A stretch of 64,000 bases of DNA from UBA6244 sp963676875 (lineage in GTDB: Bacteria > Bacteroidota > Bacteroidia > Bacteroidales > F082), in the NCBI GenBank assembly GCA_963676875.1, contig OY781436.1, positions 3,224,001-3,288,000 of the forward strand, in the 5' to 3' direction. The notes beneath the pieces were generated by a model that was not told the DNA's origin, searched no databases, and worked only from the letters and a program-made list of their open reading frames with translations. How positions within the stretch are numbered: position 1 is the first letter of the stretch; each line of letters begins with the position of its first letter. Shown here piece after piece: positions 33,833 through 42,907 of this stretch. The position numbers and the translations under genes were made by a program.

Positions 33833-34597
33833 ATGACTAACATGAACTACACGTTAAAATCAATTGGAGTTTTACTTCTGTTTCTTGGCCTTTATTCTTG
33901 CCAGACCCCTGTTTCTGAAAACAGTGCTTCAGGTGCAAATCAAATAGCTAAAAAAGAAGTAGTATTACAGAAAAATGTACTTACCTCTGAAGAACAATCC
34001 AAACTCACTCCGGATATAGTGATCGAGCGATTGAAAGAAGGTAACAAGCGGTTTTTAAACAATGACCTTACACTTCGTGATAATCCTGCGCAAGCAAAAA
34101 ATAGTGCCAAAGGACAGTACCCCATGGCGGCCATTCTCTCATGCATTGATAGTAGGGTTCCCGTTGAAGAAGTGTTCGATTTGGGAATTGGCGATGTGTT
34201 TGTAGCCCGTGTGGCTGGAAACATTGTTAATGAGGATGTTCTGGGAAGTTTGGAATACTCCTGTAAAGTTTCTGGTTCAAAACTGATCGTGGTGCTGGGG
34301 CATCAGAGTTGTGGTGCCGTTAAGGCTGCCATTGATGGAGTGGAACTGGGAAATATTACAGGCCTATTAAATAAAATACAACCTGCCATAAAAAACGCGG
34401 AAAGTTTTGAAGGCGAACACGCTGCTTCGAACAAAGCTTATGTAAACTATGTAGGCGAAATGAATGTGAAGGAATCCATGGATGAAATCCGACGCCAAAG
34501 CCCAATTCTAAAGGAAATGGAAGAAAAAGGCGAAATAAAATTGGTTGGAGCTAACTACGATGTCCATACCGGTGCCGTGGAATTTTTTACTGAGTAA
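33833..34597 (+). CDS. Beta-class carbonic anhydrase with lipoprotein signal
   Basis: From the ATG at 33833 the protein has 254 residues. The N terminus is a lipoprotein signal peptide (LLLFLGLYSC, lipid-Cys at 23, then QTP). A spacer leads to the beta-CA domain at about 65-250, with zinc ligands C104 in CIDSR (D106 paired with Arg), H157 and C160 in GHQSCGAV, and the VHTGAVEF end. Beta-CAs interconvert CO2 and bicarbonate and are usually cytoplasmic; a lipid-anchored form would act in the periplasm or at the surface. It is not in an operon. Confidence 0.92.
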   Translation: MTNMNYTLKSIGVLLLFLGLYSCQTPVSENSASGANQIAKKEVVLQKNVLTSEEQSKLTPDIVIERLKEGNKRFLNNDLTLRDNPAQAKNSAKGQYPMAAILSCIDSRVPVEEVFDLGIGDVFVARVAGNIVNEDVLGSLEYSCKVSGSKLIVVLGHQSCGAVKAAIDGVELGNITGLLNKIQPAIKNAESFEGEHAASNKAYVNYVGEMNVKESMDEIRRQSPILKEMEEKGEIKLVGANYDVHTGAVEFFTE

Positions 34598-34615
34598 CGG
34601 TGTTGGCCAACTAGC

Positions 34616-34864
34616 CTAAAGTTTTCTGTCCTCGGCTATCAACCCCGCAGGGCCTATTTTGTAGCCGAGGGCATTTCTTCCTGTTTTGATGATGTTCAAC
34701 CCGGCACAGGCACTGATTCCCTGCCATTTGCAATTGATTTGTTTACAATGAGTTAATCCGTTAATCTGGATGCCTATACACTCATCTGTTGATAGTAAAG
34801 AGGTCTTGATGGTTTTCATCAAATTGGTGACTAGTGAATATTTTGAAACGGCTAAATTACCCAT
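34616..34864 (-). CDS. Possible small Cys-containing protein, doubtful
   Basis: This 82-residue frame contains TDECIGIQINGLTHCKQINCKWQGISACAGLNI, with four Cys at about 29, 40, 45 and 53, and ends in GYKIGPAGLIAEDRKL. Amino-acid use is not obviously that of a shadow frame, and the Cys spacing could bind metal. No family is recognised, no TAnnTTTG promoter was found, and the start may be the internal Met (MKTIKTSLL). The rest of 34598-34985 shows no other gene. Confidence 0.35.
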   Translation of the reverse strand: MGNLAVSKYSLVTNLMKTIKTSLLSTDECIGIQINGLTHCKQINCKWQGISACAGLNIIKTGRNALGYKIGPAGLIAEDRKL

Positions 34865-34985
34865 TATTTAGTAGAAATCCATTCCAAATTAGGATGGTTA
34901 GTCTGACATTTCTATGTTTTAAAATGCTGTTTTGTTAAGGGTATTAGAAACATATGTTTCTAAATCGCTCAGGAATTAAAAAGAT

Positions 34986-36272
34986 TTATTTTATCCAGAA
35001 TCGTTTTTTGTGCCCTGAAGCAGCATAATACCAGATAAACAAATATCCCGGCACCAATACCCAATAGGCCTGTTGAAATGAAAAGTCATCGGCCAGTTTT
35101 CCCCAAAGCAAGGGCATGACCGCTCCTCCTGCAATGGCCATGATCAGCATAGCGGATCCGGTTTTAATGAACTTTCCTAAACCGTGAATAGCCAAAGGCC
35201 AGATGGCAGGCCATACCAAGGCGTTGGCTAAACCAAGCAGGGCTACCGAAACCACCGAAACCAATGGCGAACCCATCAATACAGCTGCACTTAGCACAAG
35301 TCCCAAAATTGCCGAAGCTGCCAGTGCTGTTTGTTGGCTTATATACTTGGGAATGAGTAGTATGCCCAGCAAATAGCCCGCAATCATGCCTGCAAGGGTG
35401 AATGAGGTAAACAACTTGGCTTCTTCGATGGGAAAGCCAAGAGAGATGCCATATCGGATAATGGTGTCGCCTGCAATAACCTCCACTCCGACATAGAGAA
35501 ACAAGGCAATCACACCCAACACCAAATTTGGAAATTGAAAAATATTTGATTTTGAGGGCAGACCTGTTTCCACATCATCTTCCTGCTCGTCTTCAATTTC
35601 GGGCAAGGGTGAATATTTGATGCCAATGCCCAACACAACCAATACAAGGGTCATCACCACATAGGGCATCACCACCCGTTGCGCTAAGGCATCCAGTTGC
35701 AAGTTTCGTGCAGCATCATCCAAACCCTCCAGAGCCGCCACAAATGCATCACCGTCGCTTAGGATGAAAAAAGCAAGTATTAACGGTGCCAGCATGCCTG
35801 CCACTTTGTTGGCAATACCCATGATGCTGATACGCTTGGCGGCAGATTCCTGTGGCCCAATAATGGTGATGTAAGGATTGGAAGCCGTTTGCAATACCGC
35901 CAATCCTGTTCCCATGATAAACAATCCCAGCAAAAAGAGTCCGTACATGCGTGTGAGGGCGGCAGGGACAAAAAGGAGGGTGCCCACGGCCATGACAAAC
36001 AAACCTACCATCATGCCGTTTTTAAACCCCGTTTTTTCGAGTACCCACGACGAAGGCAAGGCCATCACCGTATAGGAAATATAGAAGGCAAAGGTTACGA
36101 AAAGTGCTTGAAAATTAGTTAGTTCACAAGCAATTTGAAGGTATGGAATCAAAATGCCATTGAGCCAGGTAACGAAACCAAAAATAAAAAACAGGATTCC
36201 TATAATAGAAATTGAAAGCAGGTAGTCTTTTTTACTGCTCTTGGTCTTGGATTTGTTGGCCAATTGGTTCAT
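34986..36272 (-). CDS. FucP/GluP-type sugar MFS transporter
   Basis: The 428-residue protein has 12 membrane segments and the FucP/GlcP-type features of glucose/galactose:H+ symporters. These include IGILFFIFGFVTWLNGILIPYLQIACELTNFQALFV at the first helix, GTGLAVLQTASNPYITIIGPQESAAKRISI in the middle and LVWPAIWPLAIHGLGKF in the second half. This family imports glucose, galactose or fucose with protons. It could take up sugars released by the amylase locus downstream, but it is 7 kb away and not in that operon. A -7 element lies at 36302-36309. Confidence 0.93.
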   Translation of the reverse strand: MNQLANKSKTKSSKKDYLLSISIIGILFFIFGFVTWLNGILIPYLQIACELTNFQALFVTFAFYISYTVMALPSSWVLEKTGFKNGMMVGLFVMAVGTLLFVPAALTRMYGLFLLGLFIMGTGLAVLQTASNPYITIIGPQESAAKRISIMGIANKVAGMLAPLILAFFILSDGDAFVAALEGLDDAARNLQLDALAQRVVMPYVVMTLVLVVLGIGIKYSPLPEIEDEQEDDVETGLPSKSNIFQFPNLVLGVIALFLYVGVEVIAGDTIIRYGISLGFPIEEAKLFTSFTLAGMIAGYLLGILLIPKYISQQTALAASAILGLVLSAAVLMGSPLVSVVSVALLGLANALVWPAIWPLAIHGLGKFIKTGSAMLIMAIAGGAVMPLLWGKLADDFSFQQAYWVLVPGYLFIWYYAASGHKKRFWIK

Positions 36273-36301
36273 GGTTGGGAGAATTAGATTTTTGATGTAC
36301 G

Positions 36302-36309
36302 CAAAGTTA
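36302..36309 (-). promoter_or_regulatory. -7 promoter element TAACTTTG for the sugar transporter
   Basis: This minus-strand TAnnTTTG match lies 29 bp before the ATG at 36272. Confidence 0.5.
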
Positions 36310-36380
36310 TCATTCTTTGGCTGATGCTTTATTTTCGCAAAACAATTATTACCGGCGTTTATAAACAGGTTATTAAGAAA

Positions 36381-36417
36381 ATGCCGGAACAGCGCATCTG
36401 TTCCGGCATTTTTTTTA
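36381..36417. terminator. Strong hairpin terminator, probably bidirectional
   Basis: ATGCCGGAACA (36381-36391) and TGTTCCGGCAT (36399-36409) form an 11-bp stem with a 7-nt loop, with T residues after it on plus and TTTTCTTAATA on minus. It ends the leftward Omp28-like gene and isolates the sugar transporter gene. Confidence 0.85.
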
Positions 36418-36451
36418 GCATACTATCTCCATCTTCATGAAGACAATTGTT

Positions 36452-38194
36452 CTATTTCTGAATCACCAGTATCTTGGTGGTGATGGTGTTTTGGTTTTGA
36501 ACACGCAGCAAGAAAGTTCCATTGCCCACCTCCGACAAGTCGATGGTTTGGAATGAAGTGGCGTTGTCCATTTTTTTAATCAACTGTCCATTAACATTAT
36601 ATATTTCCATGGAAGCGCCTTGTGCATTTGCAATATGGATAATTCCGGTGGAAGGATTGGGATAAACCTGGATCTCCTGATTAGCGGTTACTTCTTCCAC
36701 ACTCACGGTGCCCCAGCTGAACGGAGTGATTTCTTCGGAACCAAAATCTCCACCTTCGGCGAACAATACACCGTCGTTGTAGAGTTTGTACCAACCAACG
36801 CCATAACCGGAGTCCATTCCGTCGCCATAAGCATCATAAATTTCAAAGGTATAGCATCCGTTTTCGGGCATGATAAATTCTTCCATGTCCACAACTATTT
36901 GGCTTACATCGGTATAAGGTCCGCCTGAGTGTAGCACCTCTCCGTTTTCATTTTTAATTTTCCAGGTAGTTTCGGTACCATAGTTGTCGGTTTTTATTTG
37001 CAATGCCAGCACACCCACATTTTCAGCATTGTAAATAATGGCCGATTTGCTGTTGTCGTTGGGTTGGGTGTCGTCGTTTCCGTTTACTGAAACTACGTTG
37101 ATTTCCAGGTTGTTTTCTTCTTCCAGGAAGAAAGAGATCTCATCAAGTTCTACTTCACCTTGTTGGAAGAAAGGAATGTTGCCTGTCCAGCTGGAGGTAT
37201 GGGTGGCACCACCATTTACACTGTATTCCACTTCCATGGAGGTGATGGGATTTCCGGCGCGGTTGAGAACCGAAATCATGGGAGTGATTACACCCCAATC
37301 GCAAGCAATATCGGGAATGTTAGAAATGCCCGTAAGTTCGGCATCGTCAACAGAGGTGGGGGGTATTACTGTTACGTCACATTCGTTTCCACTGATGATT
37401 TCCTGGGTGGTTTCGGCCATGAAGGCGATCACTCTCAGGTGGTTGGGGTCGATGGCTACACCATTGATGTCGCCGGGAATTTCCCAGGTGTAGGTTCTGT
37501 CGATAAATGAACCCATGGAAGTTTCGGTTATTTCTTCACCCCATTGTCCGGTCATCATTTCGCGCAGCATGTGCATGTGCAGGTATTGGTCGCCCACCAC
37601 ATAGTCGGGGTTGGCCGACATACCGGCCTGGGGGCCTAAAATACTGTCTTGCACCACGGCCACGTTGAGCATATTTGATGCAGGGGCATCGGTGCCTGTG
37701 TAATAGGCTTCCACGTGCACAATAAGTTGTGCAGGACTTACGCTAAAATCGGCAGAAGCTTCACAGGCCACATTGAGATAGGAGGCTTGAGCCAAAATCT
37801 GATTTCCGGCATTGGCGAAATTTCCACGACTCATGGCGGTTCCCGATCCCTGACTCATTCCGGAAAAAAGATGTCTGTTAACGGTTCCTGCGGGATATCC
37901 GGTAAGACCGGTTTGTCCGGCAATGGCTGCGCCCCATTCGGTTCTGAAGTCGGGTTCGTCGCCCGATGGGTTGGCGTAGGAGCCTGTATGGATGTTGATA
38001 ATGAAAGCATCTTCGGGATGTGCGGCGGCAAACAGGTTGGCTAAACGGTGTCCGTCGGGACAGTATCCGCAATGAATTCCTGTAAATTCTTCCAGAATCA
38101 CGTTTTTGTTTTCAGGAGAAGTGCTGACAATAGTTTGTGCCTGTATAGAGATCACAGACAAGCCAATAATAAAAGTAAAGAATAATTTTCTCAT
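36452..38194 (-). CDS. Omp28-related secreted protein with thioredoxin-like motif and T9SS sorting tail
   Basis: The 580-residue protein has a signal peptide (about 1-19). The Omp28-like domain starts at NVILEEFTGIHCGYCPDGHRLANLFAAAHPEDAFIINIH, with a C-x-x-C motif (CGYC) like a thioredoxin. The middle part (about 280-480) contains Ig/CUB-like segments (FEIYDAYGDGMDSGYG). The end (about 505-580) is a type A T9SS sorting domain: IQVYPNPSTGIIHI, MEIYNVNGQLI, and a Lys-rich last strand TTKILVIQK. It is therefore probably exported by the Por system and fixed at the cell surface. The function of the C-x-x-C is unknown. Confidence 0.9.
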   Translation of the reverse strand: MRKLFFTFIIGLSVISIQAQTIVSTSPENKNVILEEFTGIHCGYCPDGHRLANLFAAAHPEDAFIINIHTGSYANPSGDEPDFRTEWGAAIAGQTGLTGYPAGTVNRHLFSGMSQGSGTAMSRGNFANAGNQILAQASYLNVACEASADFSVSPAQLIVHVEAYYTGTDAPASNMLNVAVVQDSILGPQAGMSANPDYVVGDQYLHMHMLREMMTGQWGEEITETSMGSFIDRTYTWEIPGDINGVAIDPNHLRVIAFMAETTQEIISGNECDVTVIPPTSVDDAELTGISNIPDIACDWGVITPMISVLNRAGNPITSMEVEYSVNGGATHTSSWTGNIPFFQQGEVELDEISFFLEEENNLEINVVSVNGNDDTQPNDNSKSAIIYNAENVGVLALQIKTDNYGTETTWKIKNENGEVLHSGGPYTDVSQIVVDMEEFIMPENGCYTFEIYDAYGDGMDSGYGVGWYKLYNDGVLFAEGGDFGSEEITPFSWGTVSVEEVTANQEIQVYPNPSTGIIHIANAQGASMEIYNVNGQLIKKMDNATSFQTIDLSEVGNGTFLLRVQNQNTITTKILVIQK

Positions 38195-38268
38195 ATGGAT
38201 TTGATTTTGATGTATAAAAGGTTCATTAATGTGGGGATTGCTTACAAAATTTATGACAAGTTAAACAT

Positions 38269-38862
38269 TTATTGACAACAGGCAATGGCCTGATATTTTG
38301 AGAGAGACTCCTCCAGTTGGAACAAGGTTTCAATTCGTTTTCTGAGCGAGCTTTTTGCTCTGGATAATTGCGATTTGGAGGTGTTTACCGATATGTTCAT
38401 GATTTCACCAATTTCTTTATGCGAATAACCTTCGATGGTGTTCAGGTTGAAAACCATGCGATAGCCTTCGGGCAATTCATGAATAAAGGTAAGGAGTTCT
38501 TTGTGCGACATGGCCGACAATATCTCATGGTCGTTGCGAAGAACAACCCTGATGGTTTCGGGTTCGATATCCCAGGCAAAAAGGTTTTTCTTCTTGTAAA
38601 AATTCATGGCGGTGGTTACCATGATTTTTCTTAACCAACCATCAAAAGAGCCTTCGCCCCGGTAATCTTCCAGAAATTTAAATACTTTAATGAATCCTTC
38701 TTGCAGGATATCTTCTGCATCGATTACAGTTCGGGCATACCGTAAACATACACCGTACAATTTTGGTGCATACTTATGGTAAAACTCATATTGGGCTTTC
38801 CGATCGTTGTCGAGGCATTTTTCAATTAACCCGAAATCGATTGCGTTTTCCGTAATTTCCAT
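38269..38862 (-). CDS. ECF-type RNA polymerase sigma factor
   Basis: The 197-residue protein has sigma region 2 (KYAPKLYGVCLRYARTVIDAEDILQEGFIKVFKFLEDYRGEGSFDGWLRKI). Region 4 has the helix-turn-helix EGYSHKEIGEIMNISVNTSKSQLSRAKSSLRKRI. The ATG at 38862 is chosen over the GTG at 38868. It has no anti-sigma neighbour. It lies close to the Omp28-like gene (74 bp upstream of it, same strand), so it may drive that gene, although this is inference. The tail ACCQ is unusual. A -7 element lies at 38897-38904. Confidence 0.93.
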   Translation of the reverse strand: MEITENAIDFGLIEKCLDNDRKAQYEFYHKYAPKLYGVCLRYARTVIDAEDILQEGFIKVFKFLEDYRGEGSFDGWLRKIMVTTAMNFYKKKNLFAWDIEPETIRVVLRNDHEILSAMSHKELLTFIHELPEGYRMVFNLNTIEGYSHKEIGEIMNISVNTSKSQLSRAKSSLRKRIETLFQLEESLSKYQAIACCQ

Positions 38863-38896
38863 TTGCACTTTTGTCAGAATAGGTGAATAGAGATGT

Positions 38897-38904
38897 CAAA
38901 AATA
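38897..38904 (-). promoter_or_regulatory. -7 promoter element TATTTTTG for the sigma factor gene
   Basis: This minus-strand TAnnTTTG match lies 34 bp before the ATG at 38862. Confidence 0.45.
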
Positions 38905-39060
38905 GTCGAATGATGTATATGAATTATTTTTTTCCTTTCTACAACACTTCTACAAGGCTATTATATGGAAGGAATATGAATAAGAACCCTTCTACAAATA
39001 AAATAATAAAACATTGCAAAACAATGTGTTGTGAAATAAGATGTATCTACAATATTGAAA

Positions 39061-40857
39061 TCAAATATTTTGAAGGTACTCAGGTAGACATTCGCTGTTG
39101 TCAAGCTCACATTTTTTACGCAAGCGATACCTACTCATTTCAACAGCCTTTACCGAGGTGTTGTTCAGGGTGGCGATTTCTTTGGTGCTGAGGTTTAGTC
39201 GAAGCAGTGCACAGAGCCGTTCTTCATTTTTGGTGAGGGAGGGAAATTTGGCTTTTAGTTTCTTGAAAAATTCGTCATAGGTTTGATCCACTTTCGATTG
39301 AAACTCATCTATTTCCTGCTGTATCTGAAGGTTTTGCTGAATGTGGATGGAGAGATCTTTCACCTTTCGACTGGTTTCATGGTCAGGGGAAGATGAAATA
39401 TTTTTCAGTTCAGATTTTATTTGAATGAGCACTTGGTTTTTTTGCACCAGATGCAAAGCGAAATTCATGAGGTCATTGTCCTTGCTCTTAAGTTCGAGCC
39501 TCATTAAATCCTGCTGGGTTTGGTGAAGTAGGGCATCTTTTTCGCGAACCAAACGTTCTTTCTTTATTTGACCTGTGGCCCTGATAATTGCAACCAAAGT
39601 GAGGATGACAATGGTGATAATGCTGACAATTAGTAAGTTAAACTTAAGGTTGTCGATTTCTTTCTCGTTGTTGAGTAGCCTGATTTCGGTGTCCTTCAGT
39701 TTGATTTCCTTGTCTTTAATGTCATTCAGGAAACGTGACTGCAATTCCAAGGCCATGTCCGACTTTTGTTTCAGATAAATGGAATCGCTGTAGCGCGAAA
39801 AGGTCTTAAAATAAAATAACGCTTTGGCTGGTTCGCCTGTAGCCTCATATACTTCGCTCAATCCTTTGGCGGCATTTTTGATGTAGTTCCAGTTTTGAAT
39901 GGCATAGGACTGTTTGTATGCCGCCGTCAGTGTTTCCCGGGCTTTTTCATACCTACCTGCAGTAAGGTATTCGCTGCCCATCAATACTTGTAGCCTCAAT
40001 TTGGCTTCAGCATTGTTGGTTTGCTCATAGATCGACAAACTTTTATCGTAATAAGTAAATGATTTTTCAGTTTCTCCCTGTTTGCTATAAATTCTGGCCA
40101 TGTTCTGGTAGTTGGTGGCTACCCAATCTAAAAAATTCATTTCTTCATTGATGGTCAGGCTGCGTTGATAATATTTCAATGCTTTTTCAAATTCATTTTT
40201 AAGTCGATGTATTTCGCCCATGTTGTTGAGCGCTTTGGCTATGCCGGCTTTGTTATCAATCTGGTTGAAAATGTCGTATGCTTTCACAAAATATTGGTAT
40301 GCCTCCTCCAGGTTTCCCTGATCGTAGAAAATACTTCCAATTCGGTTGTAAGCTTCCCCAATCAATTCTTTGTCGCGGCTTTGGATAGCAAAATCCAGCG
40401 ATTTTTTAAAATATTCCAGGGTTTGTTGCATGTCGTAGTTGTTTCGGTAGTACAACATGCCCAACTTTCCGTATATGGAGCTAAGTTTTTTTGGCTGATC
40501 TCGTCCCTCATAAATTTTGGCACCAATCAGATAGTAGTTGATGGAAGGTTGGATATTGTTTTTCAAATCGAATAATTCTCCCATCAGTTCGTTGGTGGCT
40601 CCACAGGCATCGGGCGATTTAATCTGATTGGCCAGTTTTAGGGCTTTTTTATTGAAATACAGTGCCTTATCGATGTCTGTAGCTTTCAGTTCGTTGGCAA
40701 TTTGGTTGAAGAGATAAACTTTTTCGAGGCTGTCGGTAGAACGTGCCACCAGTGTATTGAGAAACGACAGGGTAGTATCCTGACCATGGATGCTTTGATG
40801 TCCGATCAGCATCAGAAACGATAACAAGACCCATAAATGACTACCTTCTACCCTCAT
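39061..40857 (-). CDS. TPR sensor protein with transmembrane helix and C-terminal LuxR-type HTH
   Basis: The 598-residue protein has a signal sequence (about 8-24) and about eight TPRs at residues 30-350 (AIYEGRDQPKKLSSIYGKLGMLYYRNNY..., AYQYFVKAYDIFNQIDNKAGIAKALNNMGEIH). A coiled coil leads to a membrane helix (about 400-425, LNFNLLIVSIITIVILTLVAII) and a second coiled coil. The C-terminal HTH is at about 535-590 (LRLNLSTKEIATLNNTSVKAVEMSRYRLRKKCEL), as in LuxR-type proteins. The TPR part would be periplasmic and the HTH cytoplasmic, so it can sense a signal and act on DNA. The signal is unknown. Confidence 0.88.
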   Translation of the reverse strand: MRVEGSHLWVLLSFLMLIGHQSIHGQDTTLSFLNTLVARSTDSLEKVYLFNQIANELKATDIDKALYFNKKALKLANQIKSPDACGATNELMGELFDLKNNIQPSINYYLIGAKIYEGRDQPKKLSSIYGKLGMLYYRNNYDMQQTLEYFKKSLDFAIQSRDKELIGEAYNRIGSIFYDQGNLEEAYQYFVKAYDIFNQIDNKAGIAKALNNMGEIHRLKNEFEKALKYYQRSLTINEEMNFLDWVATNYQNMARIYSKQGETEKSFTYYDKSLSIYEQTNNAEAKLRLQVLMGSEYLTAGRYEKARETLTAAYKQSYAIQNWNYIKNAAKGLSEVYEATGEPAKALFYFKTFSRYSDSIYLKQKSDMALELQSRFLNDIKDKEIKLKDTEIRLLNNEKEIDNLKFNLLIVSIITIVILTLVAIIRATGQIKKERLVREKDALLHQTQQDLMRLELKSKDNDLMNFALHLVQKNQVLIQIKSELKNISSSPDHETSRKVKDLSIHIQQNLQIQQEIDEFQSKVDQTYDEFFKKLKAKFPSLTKNEERLCALLRLNLSTKEIATLNNTSVKAVEMSRYRLRKKCELDNSECLPEYLQNI

Positions 40858-40877
40858 ACGTTACATTGGTATGAGCG

Positions 40878-40885
40878 CAAATGTA
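40878..40885 (-). promoter_or_regulatory. -7 promoter element TACATTTG for the TPR/HTH gene
   Basis: This minus-strand TAnnTTTG match lies 20 bp before the ATG at 40857. Confidence 0.5.
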
Positions 40886-40923
40886 GCGAAAAGATTAATG
40901 AAACCCATTTGAAATTTTCGGGC

Positions 40924-41208
40924 TTATTGATAGGGGTCGGTCATCGGAATCACATAGTATTCACCTGTGCGTGGATCCTTGTAGAATTTTGAATAGCCAT
41001 TGATACTTTCGATATTGGCATCCACGGAACCTTTTATAAACACTGTATTGAGCACATCTACTGTGCCCACCACTCTGAATGCTGAGTCGGCAACCACGCG
41101 TGTGGGCGATATCTGTGGAAAAATTCCGGCATTTTGAAATACGATAACCCAGATTCCAACAGCAATAACAACAAGTATGGTTTTGAAAAAACGAATATTT
41201 ATTTCCAT
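40924..41208 (-). CDS. Small single-pass membrane protein, unknown function
   Basis: The 94-residue protein has one membrane helix (about 7-26, FKTILVVIAVGIWVIVFQNAG). A periplasmic-looking part follows (RVVADSAFRVVGTVDVLNTVFIKGSVDANIESING), ending GEYYVIPMTDPYQ. No family is recognised. A -7 element lies at 41235-41242. The TPR/HTH gene start is 66 bp downstream, but that gene has its own promoter. Confidence 0.7.
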   Translation of the reverse strand: MEINIRFFKTILVVIAVGIWVIVFQNAGIFPQISPTRVVADSAFRVVGTVDVLNTVFIKGSVDANIESINGYSKFYKDPRTGEYYVIPMTDPYQ

Positions 41209-41234
41209 GTTCGAGGTGATTTAGCTAATGAGGC

Positions 41235-41242
41235 CAAAGATA
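41235..41242 (-). promoter_or_regulatory. -7 promoter element TATCTTTG
   Basis: This minus-strand TAnnTTTG match lies 26 bp before the ATG at 41208. Confidence 0.45.
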
Positions 41243-41315
41243 TCCATTTTCAAATTAAAAATCAATAACAGGAAGCAATACATTTCAACCGGCTAAAAAT
41301 TAATCGAAAAGCACC

Positions 41316-42776
41316 TTAAGCTTCAGGTGTTTTTTTGAGTAGTTCAATTAATAGGTCCCAGAATTTTACCGTGCTCTCGATGTGAAGTCGTTCGTCGGGC
41401 GAGTGTGCACCTTTAATAGTGGGACCAAATGAGATCATATCCATTTCGGGATAGGTGTGCCCCACAAGTCCACATTCCAACCCGGCATGAATGGCTAGCA
41501 CTTCGGGCTCCTGATTAAACAATTTCTTGTAAGATTTGGCCGCCAAGTCTACGATTGGCGATGAAGGATTGGGTTTCCATCCGGGATAACCTTCGGAGGT
41601 TTTTATCCGTGCACCGGCCAGTTTAAATACTGAAGCAACCATGTTGGTGGCATCGTGTTTTTCTGATTCAACGGAACTGCGCTGGCTGGTAGTAATTTGA
41701 ATTTCGTTTTCCTGAAACTTTACCGAAGCCAGGTTGGTGGAGGTTTCTACAAAGTTTTCTAAGGTAGGCGACATGGTGAGTACACCGTGAGGACAGGCAT
41801 AAATGGCGTTGGCAAGGGCGAAAAATGAATCGTCGTCAATCACTGTTTCCGGCAGGGGAGTAGATTCAATGGTTATTTCCAAATGAGGTTCAGTAACGGC
41901 AAATTCATCACGGCAAATCTGTTTATAATCCTTGAGTTTCTTTTCCAAGTCCAAAGCCTTATTGGCGGGCAACACAACAATGGCATAGGCTTCACGAGCA
42001 ATGGCATTGCGCAAATTGCCACCATCGAAAGTGTGTAATTTTAGTTGAAAAGCTTCTTTGTTTTCCCACAGAAATCGGTTCAGAATTTTGTTGGCGTTTC
42101 CTCTACCTTTGTTGATTTCATCGCCGGAGTGACCACCTAACAGTCCGGAAACCATGATTTTAAATGCTTTTTCGTTGTCCGCAACCGGTTCGTTATCGTA
42201 AGGTAACCAGGCCAGCGTATCCTGACCTCCGGCACATCCGATAAACAATTGTCCTTCGTCTTCGGAGTCGAGGTTGAGCAGGATAGAACTTTTCAGAAAG
42301 CCCGGTTTTAGACCGAAAGCCCCGGTGAGCCCGGTTTCTTCATCAACAGTAAACAAACATTCTAAAGGACCATGATCGATATCATCTGCAGCCAAAACCG
42401 CCAATTGAGCCGCCATGCCAATTCCATCATCGGCACCAAGGGTGGTTCCATTGGCTTTCACCCAATCGCCATCAATACGCGATTCGATGGGGTCGTTGTC
42501 GAAATCATGCACCTTGTCGCTGTTTTTCTCACAAACCATATCCATATGGCTTTGAAGAACTACCCAAGCTCGGTTTTCCATCCCTTTGGTAGCAGGTTTT
42601 CTGATGAGGATGTTGCCCGTTTCATCCTGAAGGGTTTCCAATTGATGCTTTTTGCCAAAATCAAGCAAATAAGCAATAATTTTTTCTTCTTTTTTGGATG
42701 GTCTGGGAATTTGGAGAATTTCATTAAAATATTTCCAAACCGATGCTGGCTGGAGGTTTAATATAGTGTTGCTCAT
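41316..42776 (-). CDS. pepD: Aminoacyl-histidine dipeptidase (PepD-type, M20)
   Basis: From the ATG at 42776 the protein has 486 residues. M20 motifs are present: VLQSHMDMVCEKN (His/Asp), TLGADDGIGMAAQLAV (bridging Asp), TVDEETGLTGAFG (Glu pair), LLNLDSEDEGQLFIGCAGG and, near the end, IKGAHSPDERLHIES (last His). PepD (carnosinase-like) cuts Xaa-His dipeptides and some others using two zinc ions. It is a cytosolic protein without a signal peptide. A -7 element lies at 42795-42802. Confidence 0.95.
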   Translation of the reverse strand: MSNTILNLQPASVWKYFNEILQIPRPSKKEEKIIAYLLDFGKKHQLETLQDETGNILIRKPATKGMENRAWVVLQSHMDMVCEKNSDKVHDFDNDPIESRIDGDWVKANGTTLGADDGIGMAAQLAVLAADDIDHGPLECLFTVDEETGLTGAFGLKPGFLKSSILLNLDSEDEGQLFIGCAGGQDTLAWLPYDNEPVADNEKAFKIMVSGLLGGHSGDEINKGRGNANKILNRFLWENKEAFQLKLHTFDGGNLRNAIAREAYAIVVLPANKALDLEKKLKDYKQICRDEFAVTEPHLEITIESTPLPETVIDDDSFFALANAIYACPHGVLTMSPTLENFVETSTNLASVKFQENEIQITTSQRSSVESEKHDATNMVASVFKLAGARIKTSEGYPGWKPNPSSPIVDLAAKSYKKLFNQEPEVLAIHAGLECGLVGHTYPEMDMISFGPTIKGAHSPDERLHIESTVKFWDLLIELLKKTPEA

Positions 42777-42794
42777 GATACGTAGGTTTATTTG

Positions 42795-42802
42795 CAAAAT
42801 TA
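42795..42802 (-). promoter_or_regulatory. -7 promoter element TAATTTTG for pepD
   Basis: This minus-strand TAnnTTTG match lies 18 bp before the ATG at 42776. Confidence 0.5.
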
Positions 42803-42863
42803 TCTAAATGTATCAGACTTTCGAGGATTTGACCAATATTTTTAGGCATGTCGTCGGATTTTT

Positions 42864-42871
42864 TACCTTTG
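42864..42871 (+). promoter_or_regulatory. -7 promoter element TACCTTTG for the parvulin gene
   Basis: This TAnnTTTG match lies 36 bp before the ATG at 42908. Confidence 0.45.
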
Positions 42872-42907
42872 CCACCTTTATTTATATGAATTTAAAAAAA
42901 TTGCCTT

